Below are positions 1-8,180 of a stretch of 64,000 nucleotides of DNA, piece after piece (position 1 is the first letter of the stretch; every line of letters begins with the position of its first letter). A program made the position numbers and the translations under genes. This DNA comes from Pseudomonas viridiflava (lineage in GTDB: Bacteria > Pseudomonadota > Gammaproteobacteria > Pseudomonadales > Pseudomonadaceae), in the NCBI RefSeq assembly GCF_900582195.1, contig NZ_UTHA01000210.1:1-64000 (forward strand), given 5' to 3'. Under the pieces are notes generated by a model, which had not been told where the DNA came from, did no database searches, and saw only the letters and a list, made by a program, of their open reading frames with translations.

Positions 1-260
1 ATCCGGGCGTGGGAGCGCAGCGACCGTTTGGCGCAGCCAAACACAGCGGGAGTAGGTGCAGCGAAGCAAACCGGAGACGCTGCGCCCGGATCGATCCCGG
101 AGCGAAGGAACCCCGAGCCTTAGCGAGCGGGCCGCACGTAGGAGCAAGCCTTTTTGGTTACTTTTTCGGCGTCTGGAAAAAGTGACTCGCCGTAAGGGCG
201 AAACCCTAAGCCGCCGTTACCGCAGCAACGGATATTCACCCAATCAAAAAAAACACACCA
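1..260. repeat. Pseudomonas intergenic repeat, structured
   Basis: No convincing gene lies before the actP terminator. The stretch resembles an intergenic element I remember from many Pseudomonas genomes. It contains a long imperfect hairpin (GTTACTTTTT near 157 pairing with AAAAAGTGAC near 177), then CGCCGTAAGGGCG and CCGTT..AACGG elements. A 71-codon open frame on the plus strand is rich in Arg and Ser and looks like translated repeat, so I do not call it a gene. The 5' end may continue outside the window. Confidence 0.5.
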
Positions 261-279
261 AAGTCCGATAACCGCCCAC

Positions 280-311
280 AAAAAATGCCCCGATCTCTCA
301 ACCGGGGCATT
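280..311 (-). terminator. Rho-independent terminator of actP
   Basis: A perfect 9-bp stem (AATGCCCCG / CGGGGCATT) with a 10-nt loop is followed, in minus-strand reading, by a run of six T residues. It lies 31 bp past the actP stop codon, so it should end the DUF485-actP transcript. Confidence 0.85.
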
Positions 312-341
312 CAGCAGAACACTCAAACAAGCATCAAGCGA

Positions 342-2000
342 TCAATGCGAAACCGCCCCACTCGCCCCCAACCCCGTCTGCGAACGCACAAACTGCGGGA
401 AGAACAGCGCCCGCTCGTTATCCGCAGCCGCCGACTTGTCAGTGATCGAGAAGAACCAGATCCCCACAAAGGCAATGATCATCGAAAACAGCGCCGGATA
501 CTCGTAAGGGAAGATCGCCTTCTCGTGATGCAGAATCTGCACCCAGATGGTCGGGCCAAGGATCATCAAGCCAACCGCACTCACCAGACCCAGCCAGCCG
601 CCAATCATCGCCCCACGAGTGGTCAGCTTCTTCCAGTACATCGAAAGCAGCAGCACCGGGAAGTTACAGCTCGCCGCGATCGAGAACGCCAGGCCCACCA
701 TGAACGCAATGTTCTGGCTTTCGAACAGGATGCCCAAACCAATCGCCAACACTGCCAAGGCAATGGTGGTGATCTTCGAAACCCGAATCTCGTCCTTCTC
801 GTTCGCCTTGCCCTTCTTGATCACACTGGCGTACAGGTCGTGAGAAACCGCCGAAGCACCCGCCAGAGTCAGACCTGCCACAACCGCCAGAATGGTCGCG
901 AACGCCACCGCCGAGATAAAGCCGAGGAAGATACTGCCGCCGACCGCGTTGGCCAGGTGCACCGCCGCCATGTTGTTGCCGCCCAACAGCGCGCCAGCAG
1001 CATCTTTGAAGGCCGGGTTAGTGCTGACCAGCAGGATCGCGCCGAAGCCGATGATGAAGGTCAGGATGTAGAAGTAACCAATGAAGCCAGTGGCGTAGAG
1101 CACGCTCTTGCGAGCTTCTTTAGCGTCACTCACGGTGAAGAAGCGCATCAGAATGTGTGGCAGGCCAGCCGTACCGAACATCAGCGCCAGACCCAGCGAG
1201 AATGCCGAAATCGGATCCTTGACCAGACCGCCCGGGCTCATGATCGCTTCGCCTTTGGCGTGAACCTTGATCGCCTCGGAGAACAGCGTGTTGAAGTCGA
1301 AGCCGACGTGCTTCATCACCATCAGCGCCATGAACGAGGCGCCGGACAGCAACAGCACAGCCTTGATGATCTGTACCCAAGTGGTCGCCAGCATGCCGCC
1401 AAACAGCACGTACATGCACATCAGCACACCGACCAGAATCACCGCGACGTGGTAGTCCAGACCAAACAACAACTGGATCAACTTGCCGGCACCAACCATT
1501 TGCGCGATCAGGTAGAACGCCACCACCACCAGCGAACCGCAGGCAGACAGGGTGCGGATCTGGGTTTGCCCGAGGCGGTAGGACGCCACGTCGGCAAAGG
1601 TGTATTTACCCAGGTTACGCAGACGCTCGGCGATCAGGAACAGAATGATCGGCCAGCCCACCAGGAAGCCGATCGAGTAGATCAGGCCATCGTAGCCGGA
1701 GGTGAACACCAGCGCGGAAATCCCCAAGAAGGACGCCGCCGACATGTAGTCACCGGCAATTGCCAGACCATTCTGGAAACCGGTGATCTTGCCGCCCGCC
1801 GCATAGTAGTCGGCTGCCGAATTGTTTTTCTTCGAGGCCCAGTAGGTGATGTACAACGTCGCGCCAACGAAGGCGACGAACATCAGGATCGCCGGAATGT
1901 TCAGCGGCTGTTTGGCCACCTCCCCCGTCAACGCGTCAGCCGCCCAGACACTCGGCGCGAAAGCCGCAACACTCAATAAAGCCAGTAGACGCCGGATCAT
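342..2000 (-). CDS. actP: Cation/acetate symporter ActP
   Basis: A 552-residue sodium:solute symporter (SSS family). ActP takes up acetate and other short carboxylates across the inner membrane using a cation gradient. The start MIRRLLALLSVAAFAPSVWA is a cleavable signal peptide, as known for ActP, followed by about thirteen hydrophobic segments. Family-typical stretches include AADYYAAGGKITGFQNGLAIAG (residues ~62-83) and MSAASFLGI. Length agrees with E. coli ActP (549). The start overlaps the stop of the upstream DUF485 gene by 4 bp (ATGA), so the two are translationally coupled, as in the E. coli yjcH-actP pair. Close paralogues of different carboxylate specificity exist, so the substrate is inferred. 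Confidence 0.93.
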   Translation of the reverse strand: MIRRLLALLSVAAFAPSVWAADALTGEVAKQPLNIPAILMFVAFVGATLYITYWASKKNNSAADYYAAGGKITGFQNGLAIAGDYMSAASFLGISALVFTSGYDGLIYSIGFLVGWPIILFLIAERLRNLGKYTFADVASYRLGQTQIRTLSACGSLVVVAFYLIAQMVGAGKLIQLLFGLDYHVAVILVGVLMCMYVLFGGMLATTWVQIIKAVLLLSGASFMALMVMKHVGFDFNTLFSEAIKVHAKGEAIMSPGGLVKDPISAFSLGLALMFGTAGLPHILMRFFTVSDAKEARKSVLYATGFIGYFYILTFIIGFGAILLVSTNPAFKDAAGALLGGNNMAAVHLANAVGGSIFLGFISAVAFATILAVVAGLTLAGASAVSHDLYASVIKKGKANEKDEIRVSKITTIALAVLAIGLGILFESQNIAFMVGLAFSIAASCNFPVLLLSMYWKKLTTRGAMIGGWLGLVSAVGLMILGPTIWVQILHHEKAIFPYEYPALFSMIIAFVGIWFFSITDKSAAADNERALFFPQFVRSQTGLGASGAVSH

Positions 2001-2308
2001 TGCTGAGCCTCCTTGAGAATCGCATTGTTCAGGTCGTCAAACTCGCCATTGGCGCGGCGCACGTAGATACCGGTGAGGATGAAGGCCGAGAGAATCAGCC
2101 CGACACCGATCGGGATGCCCCAGGTAATCGAGGACTCAGGACTGAGTTTCGCGCCCAGAATGTGCGGCCCGTAAGCGATCAGAAGAATGAAGCCAGAGTA
2201 AAGCCCGAGCATGATCGCCGAGAGAATCCAGGCGAATCGTTCCCTTTTCTGAACCAGCTCCTTGAATCGGGGACTGTTTTGAATCGAGAGGTAAATGCTG
2301 TCGTTCAT
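1997..2308 (-). CDS. yjcH: DUF485 inner-membrane protein (YjcH type)
   Basis: A 103-residue protein with two central hydrophobic helices (LSAIMLGLYSGFILLIAYG and WGIPIGVGLILSAFILTGIY) flanked by charged ends. This is the DUF485 pattern found almost always directly upstream of actP. It is thought to accompany the symporter, but its biochemical role is not established. It is the first gene of the two-gene operon and overlaps actP by 4 bp. Start MNDSIYLSIQNSPRFKELV matches family members. Confidence 0.9.
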   Translation of the reverse strand: MNDSIYLSIQNSPRFKELVQKRERFAWILSAIMLGLYSGFILLIAYGPHILGAKLSPESSITWGIPIGVGLILSAFILTGIYVRRANGEFDDLNNAILKEAQQ

Positions 2309-2548
2309 TGTTTTTATCCTCGCAGCACAGATTATTGTTGGAACATAGCTAATGTATGCGGCTGCGAGCGCGGTAACAGACGACCTTAGTAGTAGAACGC
2401 CATGACACTTTTGCCAATTTCCGGTACACGCAAAACAACTGTGGGAGCGAGCCTGCTCGCGAAGGCGTCAGATCAGTCGATATTTGCATCAACTGACAGA
2501 TCGCATTCGCGAGCAAGCTCGCTCCCACAGGTTTAGGCGGTGTGGCGT
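2309..2548. other. Gap between DUF485 gene and binding-protein gene
   Basis: About 240 bp without a gene. The first ~130 bp must hold the promoter of the DUF485-actP operon, which reads leftwards; I could not pick a convincing -35/-10 or sigma-54 site by eye. The rest is a REP pair that also lies just downstream of the stop of the rightward neighbour on the same strand. Confidence 0.5.
2439..2531. repeat. REP pair (BIME-like)
   Basis: Two inverted copies of GTGGGAGCGAGC(C/T)TGCTCGCGAA separated by about 40 bp. This is the abundant P. fluorescens-group REP. It lies 3' of the glycine-betaine-type binding-protein gene, where such pairs often protect or end transcripts. Confidence 0.9.
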
Positions 2549-3400
2549 TTATTTGGTCCAGTCAGCCACGCGATCCGGGTGTTTGGCTACCCAATCCTTA
2601 GCTGCTGCGTCAGGCTTGGCACCGTCCTGAATCGCCAGCATGACTTCGCCGATCTCGTCTTTCGATGCCCACTGGAAGTTCTTCAGGAACTTGGCCACTT
2701 CCGGCGCTTTGGTCGCGAGTTCTTTGCTGCCGATGCTGTTTACGGTTTCAGCTGCGCCGTACACGCCTTTCGGGTCGTCGAGGAAGCGCAGTTTCCACTT
2801 GGCGAACATCCAGTGCGGCACCCAACCTGTGACAGCAATGGATTCGTTTTTCTTCTCGGCACGGGTCAGCTCGGCAATCATGCCGGCGCCGGAACTGGCC
2901 TTGAGGGAATACTTGTCGAGGCCGTAATCCTTGATCGCCTGATCAGTCTTGAGCATGACGCCTGAACCGGCGTCGATGCCGACGATGCGATTTTTGAAAG
3001 TGTCATCGGTTTTCAGGTCTTCGATCGACTTGGCTTTCACATACTCCGGCACGATCAGGCCGATTTTCGCATCCTTGAAGTTCGGGCCGTAATCGACGAC
3101 CTGATCCTTGTTCTTCGTCCAGTATTCACCGTGGGTCACTGGCAGCCAGGCCGAGAGCATGGCGTCGAGTTTGCCGGTGGCCACGCCCTGCCACATGATC
3201 CCGGTGGCGACGGCTTGCAGCTTCACGTCGTAGCCGAGTTTCTGCTTGATCACTTCGGCCGCCACGTGGGTGGTCGCGACGCTGTCGGACCAGCCGTCCA
3301 CGTAACCGATGTTCAGGGTCTGTTTTTCTGCGCTGGCGAAAGTGGAAGTCATCGCAAGTACCAGAGCGGCACCTGCGCCTAAAAGTCGTCGCATCTTCAT
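2549..3400 (-). CDS. Glycine-betaine/choline-type ABC transporter substrate-binding protein
   Basis: A 283-residue periplasmic binding protein of the OpuAC family, which captures quaternary amines such as glycine betaine, choline or carnitine. Start chosen at MKMRRLLGAGAALVLAMTST, which has GGGGAAG seven bases upstream and begins a signal peptide cleaved near TFASA-EK. The open frame extends 22 codons further without merit. Diagnostic segments are LNIGYVDGWSDSVATTHVAAE, the Trp-rich AWLPVTHGEYW and VTGWVPHWMFAKWKL, whose aromatic residues usually form the cation cage. No permease or ATPase gene is adjacent, so it is an orphan that must work with a transporter encoded elsewhere. Exact ligand unknown. 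Confidence 0.85.
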   Translation of the reverse strand: MKMRRLLGAGAALVLAMTSTFASAEKQTLNIGYVDGWSDSVATTHVAAEVIKQKLGYDVKLQAVATGIMWQGVATGKLDAMLSAWLPVTHGEYWTKNKDQVVDYGPNFKDAKIGLIVPEYVKAKSIEDLKTDDTFKNRIVGIDAGSGVMLKTDQAIKDYGLDKYSLKASSGAGMIAELTRAEKKNESIAVTGWVPHWMFAKWKLRFLDDPKGVYGAAETVNSIGSKELATKAPEVAKFLKNFQWASKDEIGEVMLAIQDGAKPDAAAKDWVAKHPDRVADWTK

Positions 3401-3729
3401 CGTTACTTCCCCGAAATGCTGCGCCCGACGGATGGCGGGCGACGTCAACGTATTGTTATGGTGCACAGCGCCCCCATCACGCCTGACCGCAAACTCGCTG
3501 GAACATCAGTGGAGTGCTGACGCTATCGATCATCAACCTGACGACGCCCGCGACCTGCTCTGCCAGCGACCTCAAGACAACGAGAAACGACATCACAAGG
3601 CCATTAATCGCGACTATATAAATGACGCCAAATAATCCGCCCGAACTTTGCATGTCAAAATCATGCGGGTCACCAACCCCTCTATAAATGCAGGTAACAT
3701 GCGTCGCTTTGCAGCCACTCGGCCTGACC
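3401..3729. other. Divergent intergenic region
   Basis: 329 bp between the leftward binding-protein gene and the rightward GH17 gene; both promoters should lie here. TATAAA at 3683-3688, about 40 bp before the GH17 start, is a plausible -10 without a good -35. No convincing gene is seen. Confidence 0.4.
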
Positions 3730-5283
3730 ATGTCCGCGACCTCCCGTTTTCCTTTTCTGCCGTATCTTTTCGCCTGCCTGCTTGGGCTGTTTGCCCTCGG
3801 TGGCTTCTGGTATGGCCTCGGCCAGCCGGTGATCCTGCCGGACGCCGCGACACCAACGCATAAATTGCAATGCGCCTCCTACACCCCGTTCGATAAAGAC
3901 CAGTCACCGTTCGACGTGCCATTCAAGTTGCGCCCCGAGCGCATGGACGCCGACCTCGCGCTGCTGGCGACACGTTTTGAGTGCATTCGCACCTATTCGA
4001 TGACAGGCCTCGAGGCACTGCCGGATCTGGCGCGCAAACATGGACTGAAATTGATGATCGGCGCCTGGGTCAACAGCAACCCGGTGGACACCGAGAAAGA
4101 AGTCGACCTGCTGATCGCCTCGGCCAACGCCAATCCGGACGTGGTCAGCGCGGTGATCGTTGGTAACGAAGCCTTGCTGCGCAAAGAAGTCACTGGCACG
4201 CAACTGGTCCGGCTGATCAACAAGGTCAAGAGCCAGATCAAGCAACCGGTCACCTACGCCGATGTCTGGGAGTTCTGGCTCAAGCATCCGGAAGTCGCGC
4301 CGGCGGTGGACTTTCTGACCATTCACTTATTGCCGTACTGGGAAGATGACCCTTCGAACATCGACGTCGCTCTGCAACATGTCGCGCAAGTGCGGCAGGT
4401 GTTCGGCAATAAATTCGCGCCAAAAGACGTGATGATCGGCGAAACCGGCTGGCCGAGCGAAGGTCGCCAGCGTGAGACCGCACTGCCGAGCCGGGTCAAC
4501 GAGGCCAAGTTCATTCGTGGTTTTGTCACGATGGCCGAGAAAGAAGGCTGGCATTACAACCTGATCGAAGCGTTTGACCAGCCATGGAAGCGCGGCAGTG
4601 AAGGCGCGGTTGGTGGGTATTGGGGCTTGTTCGATGCTGATCGTCAGGACAAAGGCGTACTTGCCGGGCCGGTGACCAACATGCCGTACTGGAAGGAATG
4701 GCTGGCGGTCGGTGGTTTGATTTTTCTTGGCACGCTGATCCTTGGTGGTCGTGTTCGTACCACGCGCTCGGCTTTAGTATTGCCATTGCTCGGCGCCCTC
4801 GCCGCTTGCTCGATTGGCGCCTGGGGTGATCTGGCGCGGGTGACCACACGGTTTGCCAGCGAATGGCTGTGGGTCGGCTTGCTGACCGCGTTGAACCTGT
4901 TGGTGTTGGCGCATGCGGCGCTGACGCTGAGTGCTCGCACTGGCTGGCGTCAACGTGCGTTCAATCTGCTGGAACGTCGCGCTGGCTGGCTGGTTGCGGT
5001 GGCAGGTTTTGCCGCAGCGGTGATGATGCTGGAGATGGTCTTCGATCCGCGTTATCGCAGTTTTGCGAGCATGGCGTTTGTCTTGCCGGCGCTGGTTTAT
5101 CTGTGCCGGCCGGTCAGCGTGCCGCGTCGCGAGATTGCGTTGCTGACGTTTATTGTCGGTGCGGGGATTGCGCCGCAGTTGTATCAGGAAGGTCTGCAGA
5201 ATCAGCAGGCGTGGGGTTGGGCGTTGGTGAGTGGCTTGATGGTGGCTGCGTTGTGGCGCTGCCTTCGCGTTCGGACAGTCTGA
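3730..5283 (+). CDS. GH17-family beta-glucan enzyme with C-terminal membrane domain
   Basis: A 517-residue protein with an N-terminal transmembrane anchor (FLPYLFACLLGLFALGGFWYG), a periplasmic glycoside-hydrolase family 17 barrel (~35-300) and about six C-terminal membrane helices. Catalytic Glu residues are visible: acid/base in VIVGNEALLRKE and nucleophile in MIGETGWPSEG. Family homologues in Pseudomonas and Azotobacter are transglycosylases on beta-1,3-glucan chains and are often annotated as beta-(1-6)-glucan synthase. Likely role: elongation or branching of a periplasmic or cyclic glucan. Start set at MSATSRFPFLPY; an upstream ATG at 3688 in frame adds a non-hydrophobic extension. Substrate linkage is not deducible. 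Confidence 0.8.
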   Translation: MSATSRFPFLPYLFACLLGLFALGGFWYGLGQPVILPDAATPTHKLQCASYTPFDKDQSPFDVPFKLRPERMDADLALLATRFECIRTYSMTGLEALPDLARKHGLKLMIGAWVNSNPVDTEKEVDLLIASANANPDVVSAVIVGNEALLRKEVTGTQLVRLINKVKSQIKQPVTYADVWEFWLKHPEVAPAVDFLTIHLLPYWEDDPSNIDVALQHVAQVRQVFGNKFAPKDVMIGETGWPSEGRQRETALPSRVNEAKFIRGFVTMAEKEGWHYNLIEAFDQPWKRGSEGAVGGYWGLFDADRQDKGVLAGPVTNMPYWKEWLAVGGLIFLGTLILGGRVRTTRSALVLPLLGALAACSIGAWGDLARVTTRFASEWLWVGLLTALNLLVLAHAALTLSARTGWRQRAFNLLERRAGWLVAVAGFAAAVMMLEMVFDPRYRSFASMAFVLPALVYLCRPVSVPRREIALLTFIVGAGIAPQLYQEGLQNQQAWGWALVSGLMVAALWRCLRVRTV

Positions 5284-5305
5284 TCTTCAGCGAGACATTA
5301 GGCCT

Positions 5306-5373
5306 CTTCGCGAGCAAGCTCACTCCCACAGGTGAATGCATTCCAAATGTGGGAGCGAGCTTGCTCGCGAAGA
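5306..5373. repeat. REP pair
   Basis: Two inverted REP copies about 15 bp apart between converging genes (the GH17 gene and the small membrane-protein gene). The first has a CTCACTCCC variant. Confidence 0.9.
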
Positions 5374-5380
5374 CTGACTG

Positions 5381-5749
5381 TCAGGCGCTACGGGACTCGC
5401 GGACCAGACGCAACCCGGCAATCACCAACGCAAACACCGCCAGCGTGGTGTTGTACAACGCCAGTGCCGGCGCCCCGAATACCAGCGCCAGCACCGCCAG
5501 CCACCACCCTGCCCGCCCCGGCAAGACAAAACCGATCAGCGCCGCGCCCAGTGCCGTCCAGCCCAGCACCTTGAAGTGAATCATCAATCCAAGGCTGGAA
5601 CGCACCTGACATTCCCAACGGCTGGCCTCATCGACGCAGATGCCCACCCACTTTCCGTCTTCCATAAAGCCATAACGCGCGGCATAACTGGCGGCCAGCC
5701 ACAATGGCAATAGAACGAGCAGTAAAATCACGGGCAAACGGCGGGACAT
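5381..5749 (-). CDS. Small hypothetical membrane protein
   Basis: A 122-residue protein starting MSRRLPVILLLVLLPLWLAA, with an N-terminal helix, a short extracytoplasmic part holding two Cys (WVGICVDEASRWECQV) that could form a disulfide, and two or three further helices (LGWTALGAALIGFVLPG, WWLAVLALVFGAPALALY). I do not recognise the family. Its stop lies within 10 bp of the REP pair. The start is preferred over one 23 codons upstream because the signal-like helix begins here. Confidence 0.6.
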   Translation of the reverse strand: MSRRLPVILLLVLLPLWLAASYAARYGFMEDGKWVGICVDEASRWECQVRSSLGLMIHFKVLGWTALGAALIGFVLPGRAGWWLAVLALVFGAPALALYNTTLAVFALVIAGLRLVRESRSA

Positions 5750-5973
5750 GAAACACTCCAATCTTCGAAAATCGGCGGCCAGCTTAATCTGCCGCCAGCC
5801 GTGTGCAAGAACTAACAACTGTTAACTGTTCATTCAGGGCGTGCAAAGTGTATCGTCCAGCTACTATTACTCCGAATTCTGCCTCTTTGGTGCCGCAGCA
5901 TGGCACTTTGGCGCATACCCGGTGGTCATAGCCTGCGAACTTCATTCGGCACCTTCCTCTAAGGGATCTAGTC
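5750..5973. other. Divergent promoter region
   Basis: 224 bp between the small membrane-protein gene and the hydrolase gene. The final bases before the hydrolase start contain CCTCTAAGGGATCTAGTC, giving a weak AAGGGA ribosome-binding site. A short repeat AACTAACAACTGTTAACTG (5812-5830) includes the palindrome CAGTTAAC-like motif, of unknown meaning. Confidence 0.35.
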
Positions 5974-7272
5974 ATGCTCCGTTCCTTGCGCTTCGCCGCG
6001 CTGTTCAGCGGCCTTATTCTGAGTGCGTCCGCACTGGCGGTGGATATCGACGCCGCCAGTTATGGCTACCCCCTGACCAACCCGTTCGAGGCGACCATCG
6101 CCACGACGCCGCCGGATTTGCGCCCGGAATTGCCGCTGGACGACGACATCAATCAGTCGGACCGCAGCGTGACCCTGCGCCCGGAACGCGAGTTCATCCT
6201 GCCGGACAACTTCTGGGCAGTAAAAAAGCTCACCTACCGCATCGCCACACAGGACAAACCGGCACCGCTGATTTTCCTGATTGCCGGCACCGGCGCGCGT
6301 TATGACAGCACGCTCAACGAATACCTGAAAAAGCTCTACTACAAGGCTGGCTACCACGTCGTCCAGTTGTCGTCGCCAACCAGCTTCGACTTCATCAGCG
6401 CTGCCTCACGCTTCGCCACACCGGGCGTGACCAAGGAAGACGCTGAAGACATGTATCGGGTAATGCAGGCCGTGCGGGCGCAGAATCCCAAGCTGCCAGT
6501 CACCGAGTATTACCTGACCGGTTACAGCCTCGGCGCCCTCGATGCCGCGTTCGTTGCGCATCTGGACGAAACGCGCCGCAGCTTCAACTTCAAGAAAGTT
6601 CTGCTGCTCAATCCGCCGGTCAACCTCTACACCTCGGTCACCAACCTCGACAAGCTGGTGCAGACCGAAGTCAAAGGCATCAACACCAGCACCACATTCT
6701 ATGAACTGGTGCTGGCCAAGTTGACCCGCTACTTCCAGCAAAAAGGCTACATCGACCTAAACGATGCCCTGCTCTACGACTTCCAGCAGTCCAAGCAACA
6801 TCTGACCAACGAACAGATGGCGATGCTGATCGGCACCTCGTTCCGCTTCTCGGCAGCCGATATCGCCTTTACCTCCGACCTGATCAACCGTCGCGGCCTG
6901 ATCACCCCGCCGAAATTCCCGATCACCGAAGGCACCAGCCTCACGCCGTTCCTCAAGCGTGCGCTGCAGTGCGACTTCGACTGCTACCTGACCGAACAGG
7001 TCATTCCGATGTGGCGTGCGCGCACCGACGGCGGCAGCCTGCTGCAACTGATCGATCAGGTGAGCCTGTATGCGCTCAAGGATTACCTGCACGACAGCCC
7101 GAAAATCGCCGTCATGCATAACGCCGATGACGTGATCCTCGGTCCGGGCGACCTCGGTTTCCTGCGCAAGACCTTCGGTGATCGGCTGACCGTTTATCCA
7201 CTGGGCGGCCATTGCGGCAACCTTAACTACCGCGTCAACAGCGACGCCATGCTGGAGTTCTTCCGTGGCTAA
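5974..7272 (+). CDS. Secreted alpha/beta-hydrolase-like protein
   Basis: A 432-residue protein with a signal peptide (MLRSLRFAALFSGLILSASA, cleavage near LAVD). An alpha/beta-hydrolase fold is suggested by an oxyanion-type segment LIFLIAGTGARYDS, a nucleophile elbow GYSLGALDA (GxSxG), an acid in NADDVILGPGD and a His in GGHCGN close to the C-terminus, so a Ser-Asp-His triad is intact. Relatives are sometimes misnamed serine/threonine kinase. It overlaps the downstream MlaA-like gene by 8 bp, which argues for a joint envelope-lipid function. Substrate unknown; a periplasmic esterase or lipase is my inference. Confidence 0.7.
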   Translation: MLRSLRFAALFSGLILSASALAVDIDAASYGYPLTNPFEATIATTPPDLRPELPLDDDINQSDRSVTLRPEREFILPDNFWAVKKLTYRIATQDKPAPLIFLIAGTGARYDSTLNEYLKKLYYKAGYHVVQLSSPTSFDFISAASRFATPGVTKEDAEDMYRVMQAVRAQNPKLPVTEYYLTGYSLGALDAAFVAHLDETRRSFNFKKVLLLNPPVNLYTSVTNLDKLVQTEVKGINTSTTFYELVLAKLTRYFQQKGYIDLNDALLYDFQQSKQHLTNEQMAMLIGTSFRFSAADIAFTSDLINRRGLITPPKFPITEGTSLTPFLKRALQCDFDCYLTEQVIPMWRARTDGGSLLQLIDQVSLYALKDYLHDSPKIAVMHNADDVILGPGDLGFLRKTFGDRLTVYPLGGHCGNLNYRVNSDAMLEFFRG

Positions 7273-8053
7273 ACATCTCCTGCTGATTGCAGCGCTACTC
7301 TGCGCAGGCGTGGCCCAGGCCGACAACAGTAAAGCCAATGCGCCCGTGGTGGTCGACAGCGACGGTTTCAAAGAGCCGCTGTCCAAACTCAAATTCAACC
7401 CGGGGCTGGATCAGCGTGAATTCGAGCGTTCGACGCTCAACGCGCTGAACGTCTACGACCCACTGGAATCGTGGAACCGCCGGGTTTACCACTTCAACTA
7501 TCGCTTCGACCAATGGGTGTTCCTGCCGGTGGTCGACGGTTATCGCTACATCACCCCGAGTTTCGTGCGCACCGGCGTAAGCAACTTCTTCAACAACCTC
7601 GGTGACGTGCCGAACCTGGTCAACAGCCTGTTGCAGTTCAAAGGCCAGCGTTCGATGGAAACCACCGCGCGCCTGCTGCTCAACACCACCATCGGCATCG
7701 CCGGCCTGTGGGATCCGGCCACCGCCATGGGCCTGCCGCGCCAGAGCGAAGACTTCGGTCAGACCCTGGGCTTCTACGGTGTACCGGGCGGCGCCTACTT
7801 CGTACTGCCGATCCTCGGCCCGTCGAACATCCGTGACACTGCAGGCCTGGCCGTGGATTACACCGCTGAATCGGCGATCAACTTCCTCAACGTCTCCGAA
7901 GTCAGCTCCAACCACCCGGAGATCTGGGCCCTGCGCGCGGTGGACAAGCGCTACCAGACCAGCTTCCGCTACGGCCAGATGAACTCGCCGTTCGAGTACG
8001 AGAAAGTGCGTTACGTGTATACCGAAGCGCGTAAGTTGCAGGTTGCCGAGTAA
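7265..8053 (+). CDS. MlaA/VacJ-family protein without a visible lipobox
   Basis: A 262-residue MlaA (VacJ) family protein. MlaA removes misplaced phospholipids from the outer leaflet of the outer membrane and passes them to MlaC. Family signatures: YDPLESWNRRVYHFNYRFDQ, RTGVSNFFNNLGDVPNLVNSLLQ, a helix-kink LRQSEDFGQTLGFYGVPGG and YFVLPILGPSNIRDT. It starts with GTG inside the preceding gene. Unlike classical MlaA, the leader (MAKHLLLIAALLCAGVAQAD) has a Cys but no [GAS]C lipobox, and the best cleavage is the signal-peptidase-I site AQA-D. It may be a soluble or differently anchored paralogue. Confidence 0.88.
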   Translation: MAKHLLLIAALLCAGVAQADNSKANAPVVVDSDGFKEPLSKLKFNPGLDQREFERSTLNALNVYDPLESWNRRVYHFNYRFDQWVFLPVVDGYRYITPSFVRTGVSNFFNNLGDVPNLVNSLLQFKGQRSMETTARLLLNTTIGIAGLWDPATAMGLPRQSEDFGQTLGFYGVPGGAYFVLPILGPSNIRDTAGLAVDYTAESAINFLNVSEVSSNHPEIWALRAVDKRYQTSFRYGQMNSPFEYEKVRYVYTEARKLQVAE

Positions 8054-8073
8054 AAACGGTTGCCACAAAACAA

Positions 8074-8163
8074 TGTGGGAGCGAGCTTGCTCGCGAATGC
8101 GGTAGTCCAGTCAATATTAAGTCGACTGATACACCGCTTTCGCGAGCAAGCTCGCTCCCACAT
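8074..8163. repeat. REP pair
   Basis: Inverted REP copies with a ~36-bp spacer, between the converging MlaA-like and DUF808 genes. Confidence 0.9.
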
Positions 8164-8180
8164 TTGTTTTGTGTCGCTGG

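Noticed and set aside
285..1979. 564-codon plus-strand open frame opposite actP
   Set aside because: It is the antisense of a clearly conserved symporter, rich in Arg, Gln and His, without any recognisable domain; a GC-rich shadow.
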